A DNA stretch of 64,000 nt from Bacteroidetes bacterium UKL13-3 (lineage in GTDB: Bacteria > Bacteroidota > Bacteroidia > UKL13-3). The stretch covers positions 1,364,001-1,428,000 of the forward strand of contig CP012155.1 of assembly GCA_001602415.1 (NCBI GenBank). The letters run 5' to 3'. The notes below the pieces were generated by a model, which did no database searches, was not told where the DNA came from, and was given only the letters and a program-made list of their open reading frames with translations. The position numbers and the translations under genes were made by a program. How positions within the stretch are numbered: position 1 is the first letter of the stretch; every line of letters starts with the position of its first letter. Below are positions 24,555 to 33,559 of this stretch, piece by piece.

Positions 24555-25142
24555 TTATGAATAACCCTTCAACTGGTGGTGCAACGAAATAACCTGAGGG
24601 ATGAGTAATTCTAATTCGTTGTTACGTATTTCATGTTGACCACGAGCCAACTTTTCTTCCTGCGATAGCTGGTTGTTCATTCTGCTTAATACTGCATTTT
24701 TGGATATACCATCGCGGTTCATTGTTCGTTTAATTCGAAGCCCTTCTGGAGCAGTAACCACAATTACTTCATCCAGTTGTTTGTAAGAATCACTCTCGAA
24801 CATGAGTGCTGCTTCTTTTAATACATATGGTGTTTTTTGTTGAGTACACCAATTGTCAAAATCACCAAAAACAGCAGGATGTACCAATGCATTTAATTGC
24901 GCTAAAACAGAAGTATCGTGAAAAGCAATGGACGCAATGTAAGTCTTGTTTAGTTCCCCAGATGGGAGATAGGCCTCTGATCCCAAAAGTTGTTTGATTC
25001 CGTTAACAAGACTAGTGTTGTAAATCATAAGGGATTTAGCACGCGAATCGGCATCATACACTGGTATTCCGAGTGCCGCAAAAATGTTGGATACGGTACT
25101 TTTACCGCTTCCAATACTACCGGTGATGCCAATTTTTTTCAT
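24555..25142 (-). CDS. coaE: Dephospho-CoA kinase
   Basis: Last step of coenzyme A synthesis, phosphorylating the ribose 3'-OH of dephospho-CoA. Walker A GSIGSGKST at 8-16, then VYDADSRAK (substrate-binding Asp), LVHPAVFGDF, and LKEAALMFESDSYKQLDEVIVVTAPE with family-typical positions. 195 residues. End of a minus-strand operon nusB, DUF1573, yajC, coaE, an order frequently kept in Bacteroidota. The 75-base gap before yajC holds a GCTGTTAGC inverted repeat. Confidence 0.95.
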   Translation of the reverse strand: MKKIGITGSIGSGKSTVSNIFAALGIPVYDADSRAKSLMIYNTSLVNGIKQLLGSEAYLPSGELNKTYIASIAFHDTSVLAQLNALVHPAVFGDFDNWCTQQKTPYVLKEAALMFESDSYKQLDEVIVVTAPEGLRIKRTMNRDGISKNAVLSRMNNQLSQEEKLARGQHEIRNNELELLIPQVISLHHQLKGYS

Positions 25143-25164
25143 TTGAGGAGGCTCTTAGTTGTTG

Positions 25165-25206
25165 GCTGTTAGCATGGCATCTTGCCAAAAGCTAACAGCT
25201 AACAGC
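25165..25206. repeat. Inverted/direct repeat of GCTGTTAGC between coaE and yajC
   Basis: GCTGTTAGC at 25165-25173 is the reverse complement of GCTAACAGC at 25191-25199, and a second GCTAACAGC overlaps it at 25198-25206. It can form either of two nine-base hairpins. Function unknown. Confidence 0.6.
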
Positions 25207-25217
25207 TAATGGCAAAC

Positions 25218-25547
25218 TTATTTCTTTTCTTCTTTCTTAGGAGCATTCAAAGCTGTTGATGCTTCCATGGAGATGGCAGTACGGTCTAATTTTAGGCGAG
25301 TACCTTCACTGTTAATGATAAAAGTGGTATCCATTAAGCGTTCAATTTTTCCATGAACACCGCCAATGGTAATAACTAAATCACCTTCTTTTAGTGCTTC
25401 TCTAAATTTCTTTTGAGCTTTGTTTTTCTTCATTTGTGGGTAAATCATGAAGAAATAAAATACTACCATGATAAGAATTAAAGGTAAAAAAGAAGCTATT
25501 CCTCCGCCACCTTGAGGGGCCATTAATAAAATGTTTAAAAGTGTCAT
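25218..25547 (-). CDS. yajC: Preprotein translocase subunit YajC
   Basis: Accessory subunit of the SecDF-YajC complex in the inner membrane. The 109 residues have one membrane segment (IASFLPLILIMVVFYFFMIYPQMKKNK, about 17-43) with the family motif YPQMKKNKAQKKFREALKEGDLVITIGGVHGKI, then a small cytoplasmic domain ending in Lys/Glu residues. It sits in the nusB-DUF1573-yajC-coaE operon, 43 bases after the DUF1573 gene. Confidence 0.95.
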   Translation of the reverse strand: MTLLNILLMAPQGGGGIASFLPLILIMVVFYFFMIYPQMKKNKAQKKFREALKEGDLVITIGGVHGKIERLMDTTFIINSEGTRLKLDRTAISMEASTALNAPKKEEKK

Positions 25548-25590
25548 TGTTGTTTATGTTTTTTAGAATTGTTTGAAATTGAATTGTTTG

Positions 25591-26088
25591 TTAAAACGTG
25601 AGTTTAGCTCCTGTTTCGGGTTTTGGATTAATAAATCCTCTTATTTTTAAAACTGTTTCAAGTGGTGTTGTGTTAGCAGTTATTACCACTGCTTTTTCAA
25701 AAGCATCTAAGCGGTAATCGCTGTTAAACTTAACCTTAATAGAGCCTTGTGCTCCCGGTTTTATGGGTTCTTTTGAATATTCGGGAACTGTGCAACCGCA
25801 GCTTGCTTGAGCCGATGATATAAGCAAATCCTGTTTTCCGGTGTTTCTAAATTTGAAATTGTACTCTGCTTGTTCACCTTGTGTAATGGTTCCAAAATCG
25901 TGATCTGTTTTTTCAAATTCAATTACGGCACCGCTTTGAGCTGATATTGTAGTTTGGTTGGTATCAGGTTTTGGAGCATCGGCAGTTACAGGATTGGTAA
26001 CAATATCTGTTGATGCCTTGGGTGTGGGTTCGTTATTGCAGGCAAACACCATGCTTGCCATTGCAAAAGTATATAATGTCCTTTTCAT
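25591..26088 (-). CDS. DUF1573 lipoprotein
   Basis: A 165-residue lipoprotein: MKRTLYTFAMASMVFAC gives a lipobox with Cys 17. After a Thr/Pro-rich linker, residues about 52-160 are a DUF1573 domain (FEKTDHDFGTITQGEQAEYNFKF, then SCGCTVPEYSKEPIKPG and the strand KVKFNSDYR), an Ig-like fold. Its function is unknown, although the position between nusB and yajC is commonly conserved in Bacteroidota. Ten bases separate nusB's stop from its start, so the genes are probably one operon. Confidence 0.92.
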   Translation of the reverse strand: MKRTLYTFAMASMVFACNNEPTPKASTDIVTNPVTADAPKPDTNQTTISAQSGAVIEFEKTDHDFGTITQGEQAEYNFKFRNTGKQDLLISSAQASCGCTVPEYSKEPIKPGAQGSIKVKFNSDYRLDAFEKAVVITANTTPLETVLKIRGFINPKPETGAKLTF

Positions 26089-26098
26089 AGGTTACGTA

Positions 26099-27043
26099 TT
26101 ATTCTACTAGGCCTCTACCTTGTTTATTAATTTTATTACCTTTTTTGAGTTCAATTTGAACTTTGTCTAAAACGCCATTAATAAATCCGTGACTGTTTGG
26201 TGTACTGTACAATTTAGCCAACTCAAGATACTCATTGATGCTAACTTTAATTGGAATATGCGGTTCGTTTAGAATTTCACATAATGCCATTTTCATTAAT
26301 ATCAAATCAATAATTGCAATACGATCGGTTTCCCAGTTTTTGGTTTTATCACCAATGAGTTTGGTTAATTCCTCATCTTGTTCAATCGTTTTGCGAAACA
26401 AATCAATCATAAACTTTTCATCCTCAGTTTTGAGTGTTGATTCAGTAACCAAGTAGTCTCCTGTTCCATCCTCAGTCATCATACTAATACTTTTAAGCAA
26501 TGCATTGGTAACCAAAACTTGGTCATCTTCCCAATTCATAAAGTGCTCTTCCATGTATTTTTCAAAAATGTCTGATTCGGCAATAAAAATCTGATAAATT
26601 TCGGATAGGATCTTTTTATCTTCACCAAAACTGTGATTTGGGCGTTTGCTGTAGTTGGTAAAAGCCTCGTTTTGATTTAGGTCGTTCCATGCATTTTTAA
26701 ACAAATCAGTAGTTCCAGTCCAATGAAGTTTGAGGTTCTTCATTCGCGAATTAATCTCGTCAGATTTTTCTAACACTGCAATGCATTTGTTGTTATGCAT
26801 GGCTTGCAGCGGAAGAATAATCTCTTCTGTAGGAAAGTATTTTGAGGTTTGTTTCTCTAATTCTTTGTCAATATAAAACCGAAATTCTGTTGGAAGCGAG
26901 AGCAAGTAAATATACAGCTCATATGCTTTATCAATACTTCTAAGCATAGCTCTTTCATGCATGGTGCGATTGGGATTTCCATCCTGGTGATGGGCATACA
27001 ATGCCTGTAGTACCTTTATTCGCAAAAATCTTCTGTTAAACAT
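26099..27043 (-). CDS. nusB: Transcription antitermination factor NusB (long form)
   Basis: Part of the rRNA antitermination complex with NusE/S10. The 314 residues are over twice the E. coli length; this long form is typical of Bacteroidota. The N-terminus (MFNRRFLRIKVLQALYAHH) is the usual RNA-binding start, an inserted helical region fills roughly 50-190, and the C-terminal part (WETDRIAIIDLILMKMALCEIL, PIKVSINEYLELAKLYSTPNSHGFINGVLDKV) is the canonical NusB core. First gene of the four-gene operon ending in coaE. Confidence 0.95.
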   Translation of the reverse strand: MFNRRFLRIKVLQALYAHHQDGNPNRTMHERAMLRSIDKAYELYIYLLSLPTEFRFYIDKELEKQTSKYFPTEEIILPLQAMHNNKCIAVLEKSDEINSRMKNLKLHWTGTTDLFKNAWNDLNQNEAFTNYSKRPNHSFGEDKKILSEIYQIFIAESDIFEKYMEEHFMNWEDDQVLVTNALLKSISMMTEDGTGDYLVTESTLKTEDEKFMIDLFRKTIEQDEELTKLIGDKTKNWETDRIAIIDLILMKMALCEILNEPHIPIKVSINEYLELAKLYSTPNSHGFINGVLDKVQIELKKGNKINKQGRGLVE

Positions 27044-27075
27044 GAAAAGAACCTTTTGTTGTATGTGAAAATTTA

Positions 27076-27101
27076 GGTAGCCGAAAAATTATCCGGCTAC
27101 C
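27076..27101 (-). terminator. Possible terminator of leucine dehydrogenase gene
   Basis: GGTAGCCG / CGGCTACC hairpin with a ten-base AT loop between the two minus-strand genes; the minus-strand tail (TAAATTTTC) is only moderately T-rich. Confidence 0.5.
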
Positions 27102-27162
27102 ATTTTTATTATTCTAAATCTAAAATGGTAACTCCCAAATCGGAATGCTCAATTCTCAAATT

Positions 27163-28260
27163 TTAATATGTTGCTTTAACGCTCTTCATATCTGCAATGC
27201 GTTTTTCAGCTAACTCAATAGCAGCACGTTGGGTATGAATGTTTTTACTTGCAGCAACTTTGTAAATATCCAATGTTACATTGTAAATGTGCTCAGTATT
27301 ACGGAAAGCAGTTTCGCGATTGTAACCGATATGCTCTTGGTAAACGTTTATTAAACCTCCTGCGTTAATTAAGAAATCGGGTGCATAAGCAATTCCTTTT
27401 TCAACCAGCATTGGTCCGTGTACGTTTTCATCAGCCAATTGGTTGTTTGCAGCGCCTGCAATTACCTTACATTTTAATTTGCTAATGTTTTCGGTATTTA
27501 AAACGGCACCCAAAGCACAAGGAGCGAACACATCTACATCTAGGCTATAAATTTCATCACCTTTTACAACTGTTGCTCCCAATTCTTTGGAGTAATGTTT
27601 TAAAACATCCTCGTTAATATCGCTAATAAAAAGTTGAGCACCTTCGGCATGCAATCTTTCGATTAAGTGACCACCAACTTTACCAATACCTTGAACAGCA
27701 ATCTTTTTACCACTTAAGCTATCATTTCCCCAAACAAATTGAGCAGATGCTTTCATTCCCATATAGGTTCCGTATGCTGTAACAGGAGAAGGATCTCCAC
27801 CACCACCCATTGATTCAGGTAAACCAACCACATGTTTAGTTTCCATGTTCACGTACTCCATATCTTTGGTAGTAGTATTTACGTCTTCAGCAGTAATGTA
27901 TTTCCCATGAAGATTCTCAACAAAACGACCAAACTTACGCATTAATGCTTCTGTTTTTACTGTTTTTGCATCACCAATGATTACAGCTTTTGCACCACCA
28001 AGATTCAATCCTGAGATGGCAGCCTTATATGTCATACCGCGCGATAAACGTAATACATCATTAATAGCTTCTGCATCCGAAGCATAGTTCCATACACGTG
28101 TTCCGCCTAAACCTGGTCCAAGTACTGTGTTATGAATAGCGATTATGGCTTTTAAACTGGTATGGTTGTCTTGGCAAAACACCAATTGTTCATGATCGTA
28201 AGTAGTTAACTGACTGAAAATGTCGGACGGTGTGCCTTGATTAGCTGCTGTTGTTGACAT
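27163..28260 (-). CDS. Leucine dehydrogenase (Glu/Leu/Phe/Val dehydrogenase family)
   Basis: NAD-dependent oxidative deaminase of branched-chain amino acids. 365 residues. The catalytic Lys lies in GLNLGGAKAVIIGD, and the substrate loop in LGPGLGGTRVW. The Rossmann motif GIGKVGGHLIERL and the ending of the cofactor domain (CALGAVLNTENI, AGAANNQLAD, PDFLINAGGLINVYQE) are all standard. The family is common in Bacteroidota upstream of an MsbA-like ABC gene, as here. An exact TACTTTTG box lies upstream. Confidence 0.93.
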   Translation of the reverse strand: MSTTAANQGTPSDIFSQLTTYDHEQLVFCQDNHTSLKAIIAIHNTVLGPGLGGTRVWNYASDAEAINDVLRLSRGMTYKAAISGLNLGGAKAVIIGDAKTVKTEALMRKFGRFVENLHGKYITAEDVNTTTKDMEYVNMETKHVVGLPESMGGGGDPSPVTAYGTYMGMKASAQFVWGNDSLSGKKIAVQGIGKVGGHLIERLHAEGAQLFISDINEDVLKHYSKELGATVVKGDEIYSLDVDVFAPCALGAVLNTENISKLKCKVIAGAANNQLADENVHGPMLVEKGIAYAPDFLINAGGLINVYQEHIGYNRETAFRNTEHIYNVTLDIYKVAASKNIHTQRAAIELAEKRIADMKSVKATY

Positions 28261-28296
28261 AGTGTTTTTGTATTACGGTTTTTTAATTGAAGTTTG

Positions 28297-28304
28297 CAAA
28301 AGTA
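28297..28304 (-). promoter_or_regulatory. -7 box of the leucine dehydrogenase gene
   Basis: Minus-strand TACTTTTG, exact TAnnTTTG, 36 bases before the ATG. Confidence 0.55.
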
Positions 28305-28344
28305 ATTCAAAATTCGGTATTTCATAAAACCTGAAAACAATCAG

Positions 28345-30129
28345 TTGAAAGCACTCAAACACCTCAATAAATATTTCTATAAATACAGACTTCGGTTTAT
28401 ACTCGGAATTCTGTTTGTAACAGCTTCAAATTTGTTTGCTGTTTTTCCAGCTCAATCGGTTCGTATTGCTATTGATTTGGTTCAAGAGAACTTGGCAACA
28501 TACAAATTATATGCAGGCACATCCTTGCAAATGGTTGTATATAAACAAGTAGGTTCAATTATCATATACTTCGCTTTATTGGTAATGGCATTTGCCCTCA
28601 TCAAAGGTTTCTTCATGTATTTAATGCGTCAAACGTTAATTGTAATGAGTAGGCATGTGGAGTATGACTTGAAAAATGAAATTTTTAACCACTACCAAAA
28701 CCTTCCATTATCCTTTTATCGAAAAAACAATACAGGTGACTTAATGTCAAGAATATCTGAGGATGTTGGACGGGTGAGAATGTATATTGGACCAGCTGTG
28801 ATGTATATTATTAACTTAACAGTTACAATTATTTTGGTGTTGTGGGCAATGTTTTCGGTAAACGTTAAGCTATCCATCATTGTGTTGTTGCCTTTGCCAA
28901 TTTTGTCGTTTGCTATTTTTAAAGTTAATACCATTATTAACAGAAGGAGTGATGCCATTCAATCACAATTATCAACGCTTACGTCCTTTGTTCAGGAGGC
29001 ATTTTCAGGTGTTAGGGTGATGAAAGCATTTGCTGTTGAGGATGATTCGAGACTAGATTTTGAAAAGGCTACCGAAGAATATTATCAACGTTCAATGTCG
29101 TTGGCCAAAGTGGATGCTATGTTTTTTCCGTTAATGGTTTTTTTAACCGGAATGAGCACGTTGCTTACCATTGGTGTTGGCGGTTTAATGGTTATAAATG
29201 GAGAAATTACCATTGGAAATGTTGCCGAGTTTGTGTTGTATGTGAATTTGCTAACCTGGCCTGTCGCTTCATTGGGTTTTACTTCATCTCTTATTCAACG
29301 AGCAGCAGCATCTCAGCAACGTATTAACGAATTTTTACAAACACAACCTGATATAGCTTCCGTTAAAGATGATTCTTTTGCTTTTGAACACGAAATCACT
29401 TTCAAAAATGTAAGTTACACGTATGAAGGAAAAACGATTCCAGCTTTAAGCAATGTTTCATTTGTTGTTCCCAAAGGAAAAACGTTGGCTATTTTAGGCT
29501 CAACAGGGTCGGGAAAAACAACCATTGTTCAACTTTTGTTGCGTATGATGGATGTTACCAATGGCCAAATATTGATTGATGGAAAAGAGTTAAAAGACAT
29601 TGACATTCGTAAGTTTAAAGCGCAAGTTGGTTATGCTCCGCAAGATGTATTTATGTTTTCGGATACGATTGCACACAATATTTCGTTCGGCTTAGCAAGC
29701 GATACCCCAGAATTGTCATCTCGCATTCAGAAGGCAGCGAAAAATGCAGCATTAACAGAAGCCATTGATGATTTTCAACAAGGGTTTGAAACAGTGGTAG
29801 GAGAGAGAGGAATTACCCTTTCGGGCGGACAAAAGCAAAGAGTTTCGATTGCAAGGGCACTCATTAAAGATCCAGAGGTATTGATTTTGGATGATTGTTT
29901 ATCGGCAGTTGATACCAAAACCGAGTCTGAAATCTTAAATAACCTTAAAAAACTAACCATAAAAAAAACAGCCATCATTATTAGTCACCGGGTATCATCG
30001 GTAAAAGATGCTGATTATATTATTGTATTGGATGCCGGTATGATTGTTGAAGAAGGCACTCATCAATCTCTTTTACACGATGGTAAACGTTATTTTGAGC
30101 TTTACCAACGCCAAATGACAGATGACTAA
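28345..30129 (+). CDS. MsbA-like ABC exporter (fused permease and ATPase)
   Basis: A half-transporter of 594 residues starting at TTG 28345. Six membrane segments in residues about 15-310 (for example FILGILFVTASNLFAVF, SIIIYFALLVMAFALIKGFFMY, MYIINLTVTIILVLWAMF). The C-terminal ATPase carries GSTGSGKTT, Q-loop, LSGGQKQR and LILDDCLSAVD. Members of this group flip lipids or other hydrophobic molecules; MsbA itself moves lipid A. The true substrate cannot be told from sequence. Diverges from leucine dehydrogenase across 84 bases. Confidence 0.9.
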   Translation: MKALKHLNKYFYKYRLRFILGILFVTASNLFAVFPAQSVRIAIDLVQENLATYKLYAGTSLQMVVYKQVGSIIIYFALLVMAFALIKGFFMYLMRQTLIVMSRHVEYDLKNEIFNHYQNLPLSFYRKNNTGDLMSRISEDVGRVRMYIGPAVMYIINLTVTIILVLWAMFSVNVKLSIIVLLPLPILSFAIFKVNTIINRRSDAIQSQLSTLTSFVQEAFSGVRVMKAFAVEDDSRLDFEKATEEYYQRSMSLAKVDAMFFPLMVFLTGMSTLLTIGVGGLMVINGEITIGNVAEFVLYVNLLTWPVASLGFTSSLIQRAAASQQRINEFLQTQPDIASVKDDSFAFEHEITFKNVSYTYEGKTIPALSNVSFVVPKGKTLAILGSTGSGKTTIVQLLLRMMDVTNGQILIDGKELKDIDIRKFKAQVGYAPQDVFMFSDTIAHNISFGLASDTPELSSRIQKAAKNAALTEAIDDFQQGFETVVGERGITLSGGQKQRVSIARALIKDPEVLILDDCLSAVDTKTESEILNNLKKLTIKKTAIIISHRVSSVKDADYIIVLDAGMIVEEGTHQSLLHDGKRYFELYQRQMTDD

Positions 30130-30273
30130 AAAGTTATAACAACGTTACCGTAAAATGCAATCCGAGTTGACGTCAGTGTTTACTCAATAAATGGTGAAAA
30201 AAATATTTTGAAATAAAACTTTCAAGCCCTATTTTCCCCGAAATTTAACTGAAAAAAACAACTGAAAAGAGAC

Positions 30274-30591
30274 ATGGAGGACTACAACAACAGTGACAGA
30301 CAAGAGATTTTTTCTAAAAAAATTAGAGCAGGAAAGAGAACTTATTTCTTTGATGTAAAATCAACAAAAGGTAACGACTACTTTATTACCATTACCGAAA
30401 GTAAAAAGAGATTTGAAGACGGAAGTTTTGTGAAACACAAAATATTCCTGTACAAAGAAGATTTTAACAAATTTATGGAAGCGTTAAATGACACTATAAA
30501 CCACGTTAAGACCGAATTAATGCCCGAGTACAATTTCGAAGAATTCAGTCGCGATAATTACTCAAGCCAATCGGAAGAAGAAGTGGCATAA
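30274..30591 (+). CDS. PUR-alpha-like nucleic-acid-binding protein (DUF3276)
   Basis: A 105-residue protein with the DUF3276/PUR core: IFSKKIRAGKRTYFFDVKSTKGNDYFITITESKK, then the second half of the repeat with KHKIFLYKEDFNKFMEALNDTINHV. PUR-repeat proteins bind single-stranded nucleic acids; the role in Bacteroidota is not settled. The last twenty residues are acidic (FEEFSRDNYSSQSEEE). It stands alone upstream of a lipoprotein gene. Confidence 0.92.
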   Translation: MEDYNNSDRQEIFSKKIRAGKRTYFFDVKSTKGNDYFITITESKKRFEDGSFVKHKIFLYKEDFNKFMEALNDTINHVKTELMPEYNFEEFSRDNYSSQSEEEVA

Positions 30592-30648
30592 TTTTTTCAA
30601 AGCCTAGATAAAACAAAAACAATTAAATAACTAAACCAAAAAAAACAT

Positions 30649-31548
30649 ATGAAAAAGCTAGTAAAATCAGTATTGATGCTTTCAATCGCATCACTTGCAA
30701 TTTTGTCTTCTTGTAAAAAGGAAACAACAGATGAGGTAACCGATGTTACCGTTACCATCACTCCAAGTCCATCAGCTTCACTTGTGGATGTTGGAACAGT
30801 TTTAACTTTAACGATTGAAGCTAAAGGAAATACAGACAACAAACTAAAGAAAATCACAGTAACTAGCACGCAGTCTGGTTCTGCATTATTATCAAAAACA
30901 TTGTCTGTTAACAGTACTACAGAAATTGTTAGAGATACATTAAAAAAATCAAACGAAACATATTCTTACACAGTTACAGTTGAAGGCGAAAAAGGTTCAC
31001 CAGCAACTAAAACGTACACAGTTAAAACCAAAACAGTTGCCGCAGGAGTTAATGTTACAAACGCAATTCCTTTATTTGGACAAACAAATGGTGCTGGTAC
31101 AAACGCTAACTTTATGCAATTAACAGATCCACACGGAACATTCAGCACTAGCACTTTTGTTGCAAATAAAGCTAAAGTTGATGTTGCTTTCTTCTATGGT
31201 TCTATAAACAAAGCTACTCTAACAAGTCCTTCTGATGCAACTATGCAAGGTTTGTATAGCGGTTTGAATTGGACAGGTGCAAATGTTACTAAGTTGTACA
31301 AAACGTCAATGACTGTGGCTGAATTTGATGCTGTTGTAACTGCAAACTCTGACGCAGCAATCACTACATTAGCCGCTTCTGTTGCTACTTCAGCATGGGT
31401 TTCAAGTATAAGCCAACTTTCAAGATATAATGTTATATTGTACAAAACTGCCGGTAACAAACTAGGTTTAATCAAAGTTGATAACTTATCAGCTACTGGA
31501 GCAAATGATGCTGAAATTAGCTTACAAATTATTTCTCAAAAGAACTAA
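30649..31548 (+). CDS. Lipoprotein of unknown function
   Basis: A 299-residue lipoprotein with signal MKKLVKSVLMLSIASLAILSSC and lipobox Cys 22. The mature part starts with a Thr/Val-rich, PKD/Ig-like domain (VDVGTVLTLTIEAKGNTDNKLKKITVTS to about residue 127), followed by a C-terminal region with many Ala, Asn and Thr and the turn FFYGSINKATLTSPSDATM. I do not recognise the C-terminal fold. Codon use and a very strong downstream terminator suggest a well-expressed gene. Confidence 0.82.
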   Translation: MKKLVKSVLMLSIASLAILSSCKKETTDEVTDVTVTITPSPSASLVDVGTVLTLTIEAKGNTDNKLKKITVTSTQSGSALLSKTLSVNSTTEIVRDTLKKSNETYSYTVTVEGEKGSPATKTYTVKTKTVAAGVNVTNAIPLFGQTNGAGTNANFMQLTDPHGTFSTSTFVANKAKVDVAFFYGSINKATLTSPSDATMQGLYSGLNWTGANVTKLYKTSMTVAEFDAVVTANSDAAITTLAASVATSAWVSSISQLSRYNVILYKTAGNKLGLIKVDNLSATGANDAEISLQIISQKN

Positions 31549-31569
31549 TCGAACGCTAACCGATTTTAT

Positions 31570-31607
31570 AATCCCCGCATACAACAAGTATGCGGGGATT
31601 TTTTTTT
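31570..31607 (+). terminator. Rho-independent terminator of the lipoprotein gene
   Basis: Perfect 13-base stem AATCCCCGCATAC / GTATGCGGGGATT, five-base loop, then seven or more Ts. Confidence 0.93.
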
Positions 31608-31710
31608 GAAACTAGTTTACTTATTGTATTTTTTACACTTACTTTGGTTTGTCATTTTAATTTAACATACAATTAGGCCTAATTATATTTTCTTTTACTA
31701 AATTGTGTTC

Positions 31711-32679
31711 ATGAAAAAAATTGCTGTATTTACCTCAGGAGGCGACTCTCCAGGAATGAATGCTTGTATACGCGCTGTTGTGCGAACAGCCATATTCAAT
31801 AAAATTGAAGTTACAGGTATTATTAGAGGATACAATGGAATGGTAGAGAATGATTTTATGGAGATGGATTCCCGCTCGGTTTCCAATATAATACAGCGAG
31901 GAGGTACCATTCTAAAAACTGCCAGAAGTCAATCATTTATGACCAAAGAAGGCAGGAAGCAAGCTTACGATAATTTGGTTAAAAGAGGTATTGAAGGTAT
32001 TATTTGTATTGGAGGAAACGGCACATTTACCGGGGCTAAGGTTTTTTACGAAGAATACGGAATCCCTTCCATTGGAGCTCCAGGTACTATTGATAATGAT
32101 TTATATGGAACTGATTTTACCATTGGTTTTGATACGGCAATCAACACGGCTGTTGAAGCGATTGATCGAATACGAGATACAGCCGATTCGCATGGCAGGG
32201 TTTTTTTTATAGAAGTAATGGGCCGACATGCCGGTTACATCGCTTTGGCAGCTGGAATTGCCGGTGGTGCTGAGGTTATTTTGGTACCCGAATCTACAAA
32301 TGATTGGCAAAAACTAAGCGATTATTTCATCAGAGATAAAAGTAAAAAAGCATTTTCTATTGTAGTTGTTGCCGAAGGCGATGAACAAGGGGGAGCATAC
32401 AAAATTGTAGATAAACTTAGGATGCAAATTCCCGACTTTGATCCACGGGTTAGTATTTTAGGTCATATTCAAAGAGGTGGTTCTCCAACAGCATACGACC
32501 GCGTGTTGGCATCAAGGATAGGTAATGCCGCAGTGGAGGCACTGCTCAGAGGTGAAACTAACAAAATGGCAGGACTGATTAATAACCAAGTTGCCCTCAC
32601 TTCTTATGATGATGCTATCAACAAAACAAAACAATTGAATGCCGACTTGTTAAGGCTTGTTGATGTTTTTAATACGTAA
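31711..32679 (+). CDS. pfkA: ATP-dependent 6-phosphofructokinase
   Basis: Phosphorylates fructose 6-phosphate in glycolysis. Start ATG 31711 (MKKIAVFTSGGDSPGMNACIR); the frame also extends to a GTG six bases earlier. The catalytic Asp is in GTIDNDLYGTDFTIGFDTA, and MGRHAGYIAL and GHIQRGGSPTAYDR are the sugar-phosphate motifs. GGNGTFTGA and the Gly after TIDNDLY support ATP rather than pyrophosphate as phosphoryl donor. 322 residues, standard for the family. Monocistronic. Confidence 0.96.
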   Translation: MKKIAVFTSGGDSPGMNACIRAVVRTAIFNKIEVTGIIRGYNGMVENDFMEMDSRSVSNIIQRGGTILKTARSQSFMTKEGRKQAYDNLVKRGIEGIICIGGNGTFTGAKVFYEEYGIPSIGAPGTIDNDLYGTDFTIGFDTAINTAVEAIDRIRDTADSHGRVFFIEVMGRHAGYIALAAGIAGGAEVILVPESTNDWQKLSDYFIRDKSKKAFSIVVVAEGDEQGGAYKIVDKLRMQIPDFDPRVSILGHIQRGGSPTAYDRVLASRIGNAAVEALLRGETNKMAGLINNQVALTSYDDAINKTKQLNADLLRLVDVFNT

Positions 32680-32828
32680 ATTTGTAATGATGCGAATTGT
32701 GTAGTGAGTATACTAGCTCATAACAATCTTCGAACTCATTGCAATCTTTATGGAATAGTTAGCAGATGACAATGTGTTATGAACCATGAATAAGTATCGG
32801 CTAAAATACTTTTGTACTAATGTCTGTT

Positions 32829-33443
32829 TTAATTTTTGGCCATGTTCCTTTCGGCTAACCCAAAGTTAAAGCTAATGGAAATAGTAATTCCACCCGGTTG
32901 TATAAATTGAAGTACACTTTTCGATGTTTTTGAGGGTTCTAAATTAGCGGGCAACTCATAATTGTTTTCTGCTCTTGATAAAGGTAAACTATACCCAAAT
33001 TCGATGTTAAATCGGTTGCGCTTCCCCATTGGCCAATACCTCAACCACGAAAGATGAATAAGATTTATTGGTTTTAAGTCGTAAGTAATTTCTTTTTCAA
33101 TGGTTTGTCCGCTTTCAATCACCTCCAATTTTCCGGTAAGACCATTTAATCCGGTTGCTTGCGCAAAACCAAAACCGAAAGCAGATCCTATGGCCCCGGT
33201 TAAATAATAACGCATACCTGCCGAGAGTTTATAACCCCAAGTACCCAAACCGGCACCTGCATAAACAGCAAATGGATCATTTAATTTTTGCTCAAACTGT
33301 ACGCCAACCAAGCCAGTATTACTGTTAATACCACCACCAACACTGATATACGACTTAATCTTGTCATAATCTCTAAATGATTGAGCATGAGTAGTTGAAG
33401 CAATCGTGTTGCAAAATATCAAAAGGGACAAAAGGTATTTCAT
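32829..33443 (-). CDS. Outer-membrane beta-barrel-like protein
   Basis: A 204-residue exported protein. The start at 33443 (MKYLLSLLIFCNTIASTTHAQS) gives a good signal peptide with cleavage after HAQ; in-frame upstream sequence is not signal-like. The mature protein has alternating strands (FAVYAGAGLGTWGYKLSAGMRYYL, FGFGFAQATG) and ends with GITISISFNFGL, a plausible beta-barrel ending although the last residue is not aromatic. Family unknown. Divergent from guaA by 116 bases. Confidence 0.72.
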   Translation of the reverse strand: MKYLLSLLIFCNTIASTTHAQSFRDYDKIKSYISVGGGINSNTGLVGVQFEQKLNDPFAVYAGAGLGTWGYKLSAGMRYYLTGAIGSAFGFGFAQATGLNGLTGKLEVIESGQTIEKEITYDLKPINLIHLSWLRYWPMGKRNRFNIEFGYSLPLSRAENNYELPANLEPSKTSKSVLQFIQPGGITISISFNFGLAERNMAKN

Positions 33444-33559
33444 GAAGCGGAATAATTTTTCAAAAATAAAATTATCACTCCTAAAAACAAATGCATTCGC
33501 AATATGAAGTAAAAAGATACGGTGGAAACAAAAAAATAACCGAAATTCGCCACCCAATT

